Origin: Ulota crispa | Taxonomy: Eukaryota; Streptophyta; Bryopsida; Orthotrichales; Orthotrichaceae | Reading direction: 5' to 3' | NCBI GenBank assembly: GCA_963920765.1 | Contig: OY987245.1 | Coordinates: 5,038,727 to 5,102,726 of the forward strand | Length of the DNA: 64,000 bases | Shown here: in pieces, positions 49,401-60,777 of the stretch | How the letters are laid out: each line of letters begins with the position of its first letter | Position numbering within the stretch: position 1 is the first letter of the stretch | Program-made: the position numbers and the translations under genes | Notes under the pieces: model-generated | Seen by the model: the letters and a program-made list of their open reading frames with translations, nothing else | Told to the model about the DNA's origin: nothing | Database searches by the model: none

Positions 49401-50724
49401 GTCATCCTCCACATCGCCCGCTGGTGCGTCCTGCCTCGGAACCAGCGAAGCTCGCATTCTTCCGGCACTCGCCAACCCTGCGTTCTCTCACGACACTCTC
49501 CTTTGAGTCCTTTCTATGCTGATTGATTCTCACTGCTAAGCTTAGATTTGCTTTTTCCTCTTTCCCCTTCTATTGTGTATCTTTCTCTTTCACTTTCGAT
49601 GTTTCAAGCCGTTGTGTTTGCGTATGTTTCTGTCGAATCTCGCGTGCACGGCGCACCGGTGGTGACCGAGTGGACGTTTGCGCACCATTTGGCGCGGCTG
49701 TCAGCTCATTTGTGCAGCTGGCAATTCTAGGTGCGTGCGTGGCTTTGCCGTGATGCTGGATTGTGTTGTTGTTGTTGTTGGGGTGGGATTGTGGAGATTG
49801 ATGGTGATGGTTTGGGTGCCTGATGGTTAGAATTGCAGCGAATGGGTGGGCGGGAGGGCAGCAAGGGCAGAGCTTTGGTAGGGAGGTTTGGTTCCGGGTA
49901 GATGGTTGGAAATTTTAGGTCTTGATTGGTGGGTGGGAGAGATTGTGGTCGAATCTGGTGGCCCGGGTAGGAGGTGTCGTCCGAGCGTGAAATTGGGAGT
50001 GGATCTGGTGGGGGCTTGGCAGGCGGGGAGGTGGTGTTAGAGGTGTGTGGATATGAGGTGTGGGTGGACGTACGCAAGGGATGTGCGTGGTGCGGGCTAT
50101 GGCGGCATGCGGCCTGTTTGGGAGTCATTTGGCAGAGGCTTGGGAGGGGATGATGAGCGGGCGGTGACTGTGAGTCGTGGCAATGGGCGGGAGGGGATGG
50201 TTGTGGCGCGTGTGTGGTAGAGGATGGGATTGGAGTGTGCTGGAGAGTAGTAGTCCGACGTGGTGCAGAATTGGCCGAGGCGTAGACAGTGTGTGATAAT
50301 GGAGTGGTTCAGTGGCCAGGCAGGCGCACTGAGTCAGTGGATTGGGTCAGTAGTAGTCGGGAGATTAGGTCCAGTGGAATGGTGCGCGTGGTTGCAGTAG
50401 GCTAGGACTGACTGTTGGTACTGTGGCGCGGGATGCTCGCGGGACATGCAAGGTGGGCTTTTTTTTTGGAGGGGAGGAGGTCGTTGAAGGCGTGGGTGGT
50501 TGTGATGCAGGGAATTGGCGGCTGTGGCAGAGCGTGGGACAGCGAGAGATCTGTTGGTGGAAGGAGGTGGCTGGTTGTCGGGGACGCCGTCGCGGAAGCG
50601 CGAGGGAGCTAGATAGATAGAGGACACAGGCACAGGGGTACGAAGAAGGCGTGGTGCGGGCATCAGAAGGTGGCGGAGGTGTGGAGCGGAGAGCAGAGCA
50701 GGAGGCGTGGGGGAGAGGGAGCAC
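49401..50724 (+). promoter_or_regulatory. Promoter and long leader region of the RVE8-like gene
   Basis: GC content rises sharply from about 49300 and stays high and G/T-rich on the plus strand up to the start codon. There is a GTT microsatellite at about 49763-49780. A candidate leader donor is CTAG|GTGCGTGCG at about 49730. Open frames on the minus strand here are proline- and serine-rich shadows of the G-rich strand and not genes. The leader may therefore be long and spliced, but its limits are not visible. Confidence 0.4.
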
Positions 50725-53700
50725 ATGAATGCGGCGAGTGCGGAGATGATGGGGGTGATGGTGGCGGGGTGTACGGTACCGGGAATGAGCTCAGTGTCAG
50801 TGTCGGAGGACGGGTCGAAGAAGATCCGGAAGCCATACACGATCACGAAGTCTCGGGAGAGCTGGACGGAGCAGGAGCACGACAAGTTTCTGGAGGCGCT
50901 GCAACTGTGAGTGCGTGCGTGGATTTGGGTGTGAGAGGTGAGGTGAGGTGGAGGGTGAAGTGAGGAGGGAGATGCAGCGTGGCGAGGGTGGGGCGTGGGC
51001 TTAGCTAGCGTGGTGGTGGTCTGGTCGAGCGGCGTAGTTGGGTAGGCTTTGAGAGCTTTCGTGTGTGAGGGACGGTGATGTATTTGTAAGGTGTATGGAC
51101 ATTCTTGGGCATGCTGGTTACTGCAGTCGCGGAATTGGGAGGACGTTTGGCGAAAACGGTGTGGTCAGGTATCGAGATTGTTGAAGCCGAGCCGTTGTGT
51201 GCATCATTCATTCATTCATGGATGAGCAGGGCTTCCTGGAATGGTCTCTACAGCCATGGGTAGTATGATATTGCGTTGTATTTCGAAGTGGGAAGGTTAA
51301 TCAGGGAGAGGTTGCTGGGGTCGACTCAGGCGGGGTGTGTCATTTTTTGTGTTGCCTGCGAATGAACTCTTAACTTAATTCTAGACGGGAAGCTTGTCCT
51401 CATCTGGTGTGAGGCGGGAAGTGGCTGCGTCCAGTTTTAGGAGCGATTTGTAGGAGTTGCTAAGCGAGTCGGAGAACGTGTTGGAAGAGGGTCCTTTTGA
51501 TCAGGTAGTTTGAGTTCTAGTTTGATAATGATGTGCGTTTGTTTTGGTTTTGTAGATTCGACCGCGACTGGAAAAAGATTGAAGCTTTCGTGGGGTCTAA
51601 GACAGTAATACAGGTACAGCAGCAAGTGCAATATCCTTCTCGTATTGACTAGCTCTTTCTGCCTGGATAACAGCACGAGGCATTGAAGGTGGGCCGACTA
51701 GACAAAGATGTTGAGTTAGTTGTGGTCCTGACGGATTTTGATTGCGCAGATTCGAAGTCATGCGCAGAAGTACTTCTTGAAGGTGCAGAAGAATGGGACT
51801 GGCGAGCATGTTCCTCCGCCTCGTCCGAAACGGAAGTCAGCTCAGCCGTATCCGCAGAAAGCACCAAAATCTGGTGAGTTCTTTGACACTCTAACCGACA
51901 GGTGGAGTGAGTGTCTTAATATTTTTACGGGTGGGTTGGAAAGTGGTGGATTGTAAAGTACATGGCAGGCAAGATGAAGACTTTTAGGTATGTGTTCACG
52001 ACGGAGAGCTAGTCTAGCTGTAGCAGTTCGTTTAAACGTTTCAGTAGAGCCGCGGTGGTTTTTGCTCTATAGGTCACAATGATTTGCAGATGCTTTGAGC
52101 ATGTTTTGGTGCTTGGATCCTGCTGCTGAGGTCTCGTCCATGACGTTACCGTAGAACGTTGCGACCTCAAGGCTTATTACCAAGTGCCCTACCACCGAGG
52201 AACTGACAAGTAGTGCTTCATTGTATTCGATAGTGGGTTTCATGGAAATGGGGAGTGCACTTAGTTAATGTTGGAGAACTGGTGCCATGGTCTTGAGCTT
52301 AATCGCGAAACACGGGCTGGTCTGGAAATGTTGAGCGGGCTGGTCAGTGACGATATACTTTTGACGTTTCTGTTAGGTGATTAGACTCAGGTGTGCGTTG
52401 GGCTGGTTAGGTGGAACGTGCAGCATGTACTCACAGAAGTAGTGTAGTGACAGTGGTATATGGATTTCTGGGCTGGTGACGAATGTGTGGCTAAGGACTG
52501 ACATTAACATATACTTCGTTGAGATGTGGACTAGCAGCACAACTGCAGGCGTCGGATGGATTACGAACTCAGGCTGTTCAGGCGGAGACTAGCTATGGCA
52601 CAGGTTCTCAAGGACCTGCGATGTCCGTGGCTAGCCCGTCCGTGTCAGCCTGGGTTCAGCATTCAGTGTCTCCTAATGCAAGTATTTCGTATGATGCGTC
52701 CGGTGAGTGCTCGGCCCTGAGCTCCTTCGAGTCTGGGGTGTTTCTCGGCGGGATCTCGGCGTGCAAAGTAGGATATTCGTGTCCTGAATCGGTGGACTCT
52801 GGAGCACATGTGGTACTCTGCGTTCATGAGGGGGGATGACCGGGGGAATGGAGTTGCTTTTGTCAGACTCTTTTGGTTATTTTGCATGAATGGATGGTCA
52901 CACTTGGTTTGGAGAAGAAGGGAATTTGAGGGCTGGTTGATGTGCAACGATGCGTCCCAGTAGAGTTCGCAGCGGATGTGATCGTTCGTTTAGTGGTTTT
53001 AATGGCTCCCGCGTTGTTGGACCTAGGTCTGTGAGGTTGATAAGCGCTACTGTTGCAATGTGGGATGGATGTGGATCCGCGAGTTGCATGTTGAGGGAGG
53101 GGGTAGCGAGGTCCGTCTGGATCGAAGACGAACAGATCGATGTTTGGGTCGCCGGTTTGAAAAGAGCGGTGACGGAACAAGCAGCGTCGTAATCTGCACG
53201 GCTCTGGGGCGTGGAACGTGCTCTCTAGAATGGTCGCACTCGGTTTTGGGTTTGAGTTGGTTTATAAGCAATTGTCGTAGTGTTCACCGTGGAAATGATG
53301 TCTGGGTTTTTGTGCACGTCACACCGTTGCAACGGATAACTTTTTGGTGTGAGGGTGCATGTAGAATTGTGTATCTCTCGATGCAGAGAGGGATGAGAGG
53401 GATGCAGGGAATGAGCGAACGGGCGAGGGGTGGTGTTCTGAGAAGCGATGCATGCGGGCAAAGTAGTGAACGGAGTGGGTGTTGGTGTGGTGCAGGCATC
53501 AAAGCAGAAGTGGGAGACGTGGGCTTGACGGCGGTGCGCGCGTCAAGTAACAGCATCAGTGGAAGTTCTCCCGGCGGGTGGCCGCAACAGCTGCTGCCTG
53601 CAAGTCAGGCGGCGCCCGAGTCATGCATACGAGGTGAGCACTCTTTTGGTGGTTTCTTTTTCTTTGTGGTGGTCATGTACGATCGAAGTGGATGCACAAG

Positions 53701-55134
53701 GTGGTGCAAGTGTCGCTGTGTATACGGGCGTGAAGTGACGTGATGAATCTGTTCGTCGTGTTGGGAGCAGCTGCACCTGATTTCGCGGAGGTTTACAAGT
53801 TCATCGGCAGCGTGTTCGACCCTGGCGTGTCTGGGCACCTTCGAAAGCTGAAGGAAATGGCTGCCGTCGATCGGGAAACGGTGAGTTGGAAGTGGAGATT
53901 GGCTTGGATTTTTGTGTGGAAGGAGGGATTATCCCGCGAACTAAGGAGATGTGGGGTTAAATAGTAGTAGGAGTGTGCCTGGGCTTCTTCCTGCGACGTG
54001 GATGTCGTGGGAGCGAGGAATTGAATGGCCGGGGTGAAATGAAATGAAAGGTGACTGTTTAAGTTGGTGCCGATTAGAATGGGCAGTGTCGTGTTGTGTG
54101 ACGTGATTTGGTGGGCGCCTTGCAGGTACTGCTTCTAATGCGCAACTTGTCCATCAACCTGGCCAGCCCCGACTTCGACGAACGGGTAAGTGCAAGGACC
54201 GGACTTTGCACCAGCAGGAGTGATGGAAGGGTTGAGGGAGAGTGGTAGTGGTAGGCTCGTGCAGTTTGGTCTTTGCGAAGTAGTACGGCGCATGCGGTTT
54301 GTGGGAATGTGTGGACGCGGTGCATGGTGGGTGGGGTGGGGTGGGGTGGGCGGAAATTGAAGAAGATGGAGGATCTGATAAGCCGTTATGCTTTGATCTT
54401 CGTGTTTGGTGGAACAGAAACTGTGGTTGTCAATGTGTGACGAGAGTGGAATAAAAGGAATATCTAGTGAGGCAGAGGACCTGACGAGTAACGCGGACGC
54501 CTTCGTCTTGCGTGTCTGGTATGGCATCGATGATCCCCGGCTGGTTTAAGCGGATGGCATTTGAGGAGGCGAAGCGTGTGTTGCATAGGAGATGTTACGT
54601 AGGTGGTGAGGTAGGACGGCGTGGTGGGGTGAGTAGAGCATGCAGGAGTGTGGGGGGTGCGAAGTGGGAGCTGAGCAGGTGGGTGTGGGGGTGCAGCAGA
54701 ACGCGGGCGACGACAGGACGTCGGTCTCGGGGCAGGCGGAAGGAACGACGGCGCCATCGACGCCGGTGCTGGTGAGCCCGAGGAGCGTGGAGTCGGAGGC
54801 GAGGCAGCAGCGAGCGTTGGCGTTGCAGGCGTACGTGGAGAAGAGCGCGGACGGAGGAATGGCTGGAAGGCCGGCATACGATGGCGGTGGAGAAGGGGGA
54901 GTAGGGGGGGACGTTTCGGCGCCGATCACGAGCGGCGGCGTGTCTGCAGCGTCTGGCGGGGTTCCGGAGGCGGGGTCGTCACCACTGGCGAGCGCTGGCG
55001 CAGCGGCTGGCGCGAGCGTGGGGTTGGCGTCGAGAGCAGAGAGCATGTACTTGATGCCGAGCCTGAGCAGCCTGCCAAGCTTGCCGGCGGGGCTGGTCGG
55101 GGAGGAGGGCGGTGTAGATACGTGGTGGAGCTGA
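50725..55134 (+). CDS. RVE8: REVEILLE8-type (LCL clade) SHAQKYF-MYB transcription factor
   Basis: Nuclear single-repeat MYB factor of the LHY/CCA1-like clade; Arabidopsis RVE4/6/8 activate evening genes of the circadian clock. Coding exons: 50725-50906, 51556-51613, 51750-51873, 52538-52702, 53496-53633, 53771-53880, 54126-54185 and about 54697-55134, giving 424 residues. The MYB domain runs from [17 protein letters not shown] (about residue 32) through [19 protein letters not shown] to [13 protein letters not shown] (81-93), then the clade signature [20 protein letters not shown]. The second clade domain, [16 protein letters not shown], is at about 225-240, followed by [11 protein letters not shown]. 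Phases agree at every junction. The last exon is rich in Gly, Ala and Ser; its acceptor could instead be at 54678, adding six residues in frame. Upstream ATGs in the same frame were not found near the start. The exact paralogue (4, 6 or 8) cannot be decided. Confidence 0.88.
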
Positions 55135-57796
55135 AGAGCAGAACCAGGAGTTTTGATCGACGACTGTAGGAGTAGCAGCGTGGGCGCGAGACGCGAGGCG
55201 GATGCGAGTGGTCCGACCGTGTGGAGAGTGCAGTAATAGCTTGCGGTATTTGTTGTTTTTTCTGTTTCCCTGCCGGCCCGATTTGTGATGTAAACATTTG
55301 TTGAGAGACGCTGGTGGGAGATGGTGGGAGCTTGTAGTGCAGGAGAGTGGCGTGTACATGAACGGGAGACGTGACAGTCTCGAAAGAGAAGCACGGTGAT
55401 TTGGATTGCGAGGGGTTTTTGAGCAGCTTTTGATTGTATTTCGAGGCTATGCCGATGTAAACTAGAGAGAAGTGAAGCTTTTGGGTAAATTCCTGTGGTT
55501 GAGACGAGGAGCTGGTAGCAAGTGCAGGCTTTGGTAAGTCTTTTCCTTGACCCTCGTTTTTACTTGATCCCGTTTGATCTTGCTAATGCAATGCCTCCTT
55601 GTGTGGATTGTGAGTGTTTGATTGTCATCTTGTGAACGCTGCTTGTTTGAAGAAGCACTTTGTTCAAACTCCTTATCTTAATTGCAGCTAGTATTTTGAT
55701 TTCGATGTGACTGCTGAATTTTTTTTGACTGTAATTGTTGTTATAAATTTAGCCCAGGTTTGGAGGGTAGTATATTGGTTGTTGCTGATGAGTTCTTATT
55801 GAAGTTTTGCTGACTTGCAATGCGAATTGGATCATTTGTGCAGAAATGTTGATGAATGTTACCATTTTCTGGTAATTAAAGAAATACATTACTTGCTAGT
55901 GTACATGGTTACCGTACCTACAGGTGTCCAAATTTGCATTTGAGCATGGCTCCGACTGTTCAATTTTCATAGTTTTTTTGTCGGGTCTTTTTTATAACCA
56001 GTAGAGGAATACCGTGTCTTTTTTGTCATTGCTATGGAACTAGCAATGATTTTTCGAAGTGCTGATTTTAGGTGAAAAAAACTCATTTAAGATCTTATTT
56101 TGAGACAACGGTTACGTATGCTACTGTGCAATAAAGTATTGTATAATAGGTCATTGAATTGAAATTGGTTTGGTTTGCATTACATTTCTTAGAGTTGTGT
56201 TGGGATGTGAGAATATCTGAGCATTTTTTTGTTTATAATGTGAAATATGTTTGTGACAAGATTTAAAAGTCTTGTATCTTGTGGCCTTTAGAAATGGAGT
56301 TTGTTGGATACTATGTTTTTTGCTCTATTATTTATGTTAACTTTCTTTATGGAATTCTTAAATTAAAAGCATCATATTCTATCTTTGTATTCTGGTGTTC
56401 TTTTCTTTTCTTTTCATTGCCAATTTTAATCTCCAATGTTCACTAAAACATTTTATGTAGTACAAAGTGAATTTCAAGGGGATTTAGAAAGAACTTCAAG
56501 AGATTTATAAAGAAACTCAAGAGGATTTATAAAATTGATGTTGCAAGAAGGATATGAGGTATAGCATACCATGTATTGTTGGAAAGTTTAAGAGCTTTGA
56601 ATCCTTACAAGATCACTAATTTTGTATTATCTTGCCAAATAATACAATTTTTTTGAGAAATTAGGTAGTTTGCTCCATTTGTATATGTGAGCTAAAAAGA
56701 AATCATAGAATTTTTTTTGAACTCATTTTGTAATAAAGACAAGCTGATAGGTAACCTGGATCTTAAAAATTCCCTAACCAAAAAAATGGAGAATTTATTG
56801 AAAGAGTGCAAAAATTATTATAGGAAGAATTGGTCTCTTTCATTATTTCTAATGTCATGTTAAGACATTAAGTTGCAATAGCCAATAGGTGGTGTTGGTG
56901 TTGGGACCTCACGGCCACCTTCATTCCATAATATAATGTCCATGTACAGTACTGTACATTACAACTCTCAACATGAGTTTGATGGTGTATTTTTTCTTGC
57001 TAGGATGATGCCAGTAAGTTTGGATGAGTTAAAAGTAGTGAATTGCCATTGTGTGATTGTGCAAATGAATTTGGTCAAAATTGAGCTTTTTGTAAGAATT
57101 GCTTTGCAAAAAAATTAACTTCTGTATATTGAAATCAAAATATAATGAAGTGGAAATTCATTAAGTTCATACTTTTATAAAAATTGTTGATGTAATACTT
57201 GATCCACTTATTAGGTAGATACTATGATCAAAAATAGGTTGTTGCAATGATCAATAGTCTAGTTTACCAATGTTGAGTTCTTAATTATACCATAAACATA
57301 AAAAAAATTGGTTATTATCTTCAACAAAAACTATAGAAGTGCATGAGGGGTCCAAGCTAACATACTACATCATCAATAACACCCATTAGCTTAAAATAAG
57401 CACATGCTTGCATGAGACTTACATAAGTTGTCATAATTTCATTGCGTAGTTTTGTTCTTGATCATTTTTTTGTCATAAAGTTATTTGCTTGCCACCTTGC
57501 TTTGTTCCTCCTTGACAACAAATAATGTTCATCTAATCATCATTCAATCATTAGTCTAAAGCCAACCTTCACTCTAGCATGGTTGTTCACTTTATTGTAT
57601 AAATTTGCAATGTATAGGCTTGTGTGCTCTTACATGTATACATCTTCTTTACAATCATGTAGCCTCTTTCACAATTGCTCACTTGTTGGTGAGTGCACTA
57701 GCTTGTGTGCAATGGCTATTTTGCTACATAAGTTGCTAGTGGAATCAAGTACAAGTTGGAAAATCTTTGAGTTTTTGATATTATGACATATCTAAA

Positions 57797-58326
57797 CCCC
57801 CACTCAACCATTTTCTTGTTGCTACCCTGTTTTATAGGCTGCCCAAAATGAAAAAATAAAAGATTTGAAAAAATAAAAAATATATTCATATAGAAAAGCA
57901 AGTCTACTTTCCAACCTAGTTTGAATCATGTTAATCCAGGTTAAATTCCATGAAGGAGAATTTTTTAAAGACAAACACTTCAATATTTGCTAGTATTACA
58001 AAATTTACTATTTCAGGAAATTAATGATGCTTCTCTCCTTCAAAAATAATGCATTTTTGGAGTTTTGAATAGAATGTCTACTTTCAACCAATCATATCAA
58101 ATTTTAAATTCTATGAATAATTTTTTAAATTTTGATGAATAATGGTAAATGCTTCTAAATTCATTAAATAAGAGTCCAAAACATTTTTTGAATGTTTGAC
58201 CGTATGGATAATTACTAAAGATCATGATTCTTGTTTTCTCTTTTGAATCAACCTTCATTAAAGTTACAAAAACATCATTTTATAACTCATCTATGTTTTG
58301 CCCTTACCCCCTTGGGCATTTAGGGG
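57797..58326 (-). mobile_element. TTAA-bounded element, family T6, copy 2 (inverted)
   Basis: Reverse-orientation relative of the element at 43775. It ends GGGCATTTAGGGG just before TTAA at 58327-58330. The other end, near CCCCCACTCAACCATTTTC, lacks a clean TTAA (TCTAA is present), so that border is approximate. Shared inner words include TGTTTGACCGTATGG and CTAAATTCATTAAAT. Confidence 0.7.
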
Positions 58327-58345
58327 TTAAGCAAGCAAGTCATGA

Positions 58346-58476
58346 CACTACAAGAAAAAGACGTTTTTTTGACTCAACACTATGACTACCATGAGTTATT
58401 TTAGAGTCATTTTGGATACAAAATGACTCATGGCAATCGTAGTGCTGAGTCAAAAAAGTGTCATTTTCTTGTAGTA
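58346..58476. mobile_element. CACTA-like miniature element, family D type, copy 3
   Basis: Ends CACTACAAGAAAAAGACG and GTGTCATTTTCTTGTAGTA. The inverted repeat continues through TTTTTTTGACTCA and CATGAGT, so the 131-bp element is nearly a full hairpin. TGA is duplicated on both sides (58343-58345 and 58477-58479). It sits 16 bases after the T6 element's TTAA. Confidence 0.85.
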
Positions 58477-60777
58477 TGATAGTAATTGAAATCTACACAT
58501 TTGAATTTGAAATATTTTTTTCTATTGAGATGTTTGTAGTGCTCTAAACTTAAACTTAAATCTTGCTTTTTAATTTGAATTCAATGTAATGCATACATTG
58601 ATTCAAGAGTGTTCAAAATAGGTTAATGGTATGTGTAATATACTATACAAGGCCTCTAAAAGAAATAACTAAATCTCAATTTTATTGAAGAGTTCAAAAG
58701 TGAGGAAGGAACATGTGTAGGTAGGTGAGATATTGATTGTGAGTTCCCCATAGTTTGTGATACATGGACTCACTTCTTTATTGAGCAAAATAATTAGTCA
58801 AAACTGTTTAAATTTAGCACATTGTTTACATTGTGACCTTAAGCAGGGAATGACTTGAAGAATATGTCTCAAAACATTTAGATTAAGGGAAATATCCATA
58901 ATAGTCCACGTATAAATTCAACAATTCCTAGGTTATCACCAAATCTCAACTTCAGTTGAAAAAGAGTTAAATGGTTCAATGTTAAAAAAAAAAAAAACCA
59001 TATATCTTGCAAAATTCGATGATGGAGAACTTTTGTAACTTATCAAGTGATAAAGAAAAGTGATTAGCTTGGCCTCAATGACTTAATTTTATGGACCACA
59101 TTTCCTCACTTCTTGGAGGTGAGAAAACACTTTCCAAAACATGCAAGCTTGTTGCAACATAGACCTTTGAGAGCAAGAAACCTTGCATATGCACAATCAT
59201 GACATTATTTTTTTGTTCCTGGCTCCAAAACACTAACTCTCTTGCAGAAATTTACTTCCACAACAAAATTTGTTCTATTATGGTAAAAGTTGGCAGGTCA
59301 AGAATTTGAGGGGATAACTACAAACATTGAAAATTTCACGAAGGAAACATTGAACAAAGAGATCAAGGAGTGTTTTTGAGATTTTTGTTCCATCCCAGTG
59401 TAGATTATCCAAAAATAAATATTTTTGATGATAAGATTTGTATTGTAATGAAATTTGGCAATTGCTGCAAGGAAACAAACTAGCCTTATTCTTCATAAAT
59501 CTAAGATTTGGATTTAAGAACTTCATAAATCTTGTCTTTTTGAACATAGTTCAAAATTTTGACCTTCACTCCTTGAGATAAAGACATTGGGCTTGATTTA
59601 AAAACTTGAATCAATGAGAATCAAGTATTAGGATTGTTATGGGCTCTATATCTATCTATCTATCCACACACATGCTAAAATAGATAAGTACAAGTGCCTT
59701 GCAGGCTTGGAAGAGTGTCTCTCATAATTTCGTGTGACTTTTTCCTATCTTTTCCTCTAACTCCCCCACTTGAATTTCAAATTTTGGTTGACAAATAGAC
59801 AATGCATGACACCTAATATTTTACAACAAAGAATTTCAAACTTATAGTAAAAAAATTAGAAAAACATCCAATGACTTTTCACACTCCCTTTTGATGTCTT
59901 TTCCTCTCCCTTCCCCTCTCTTATAGAACTTGTGCTGTTAATAGAGAATTATATCGTGTGACACGAACATTTTGAGGCTTTATATTATAGACATACATGT
60001 GCCTCAACTTGTAGGAGTGAGCAAGCGATGCTTAAGGTAGCCAGTGTCAAAACGAGGTACAGTTTTGACCCAAAAAATCCCGTTTGCCTTGGATATGGAT
60101 CACACCATTATTCATCAATTTTTCTGTGGGAGAGAAACCTGGAATAGCTTGGTAGTACTCAGGTGCACTATTCTAGTACTGTTCAAAATGCATATGATAC
60201 ATGCCTGGAGTACTCTCTTGAAAGTGAGTAGTGGGATATCAGAACACCATGTAACCATTCCACCCTGAGCTCATAGACATCCGCTTACGCAAACTTCAAG
60301 CTCACAAAATAAACAAAATAAACAGAAAACGGAACCCAAAAAAACGCAACAACAGAACAATGAACTGAAACAAATTGATTTCATAAGAATTTAAGAAACC
60401 TGTCCGATTACAAATGACTTCACACTGGGAATAATCTACAACAGCTAAAACGCAGGTCAAGGTCACTCACAATTCTACTCTCTAAGTAGAGTCAAGTACC
60501 AGGTGTCTCTCTATTCTACAATTAGTAAGCCTGCCGCTACTCATTTGAGTATGAAAAAATTGGAAAAAATTCCTCTACAATAAGACATGCCTCGATCCCA
60601 ATGAGCAAATGAAACTGAGACTATCATGGGCAAGAATTGAATTATTTATAAATGCCTACAAGAATTATCATGTTAGTGAAAGAATTCCATGGGGAGGGGG
60701 AAAGTAGTCACAATTGGGCGCTACCTTCCCCATGGTCCCCATCCAATGAATGGATCCAAAGTTCAGAGTTCTAAAAT

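Larger units (their letters stand above)
55135..60777. other. RVE8-like 3' region and AT-rich intergenic DNA
   Basis: GC content falls over 55135-55900, which probably includes the 3' untranslated region. The rest is AT-rich, with no frame showing protein motifs. It contains the T6 and CACTA-like elements listed separately, a perfect 18-base palindrome, ATGTACAGTACTGTACAT, at 56942-56959, and a short TATC microsatellite near 59648-59664. Bases 60270-60777 may be the ERF 3' untranslated region, since that gene ends at 60778. Confidence 0.5.

Noticed and set aside
49727-51211. Long minus-strand open frames rich in Pro, Ser and Thr opposite the RVE8-like leader
   Set aside because: They are the complement of G/T-rich leader DNA, with low-complexity content and no domain.
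54464-55394. Minus-strand frames of up to 282 codons
   Set aside because: They are antisense to the GC-rich last exon of the RVE8-like gene and consist of Pro/Ala/Ser-rich low-complexity sequence.
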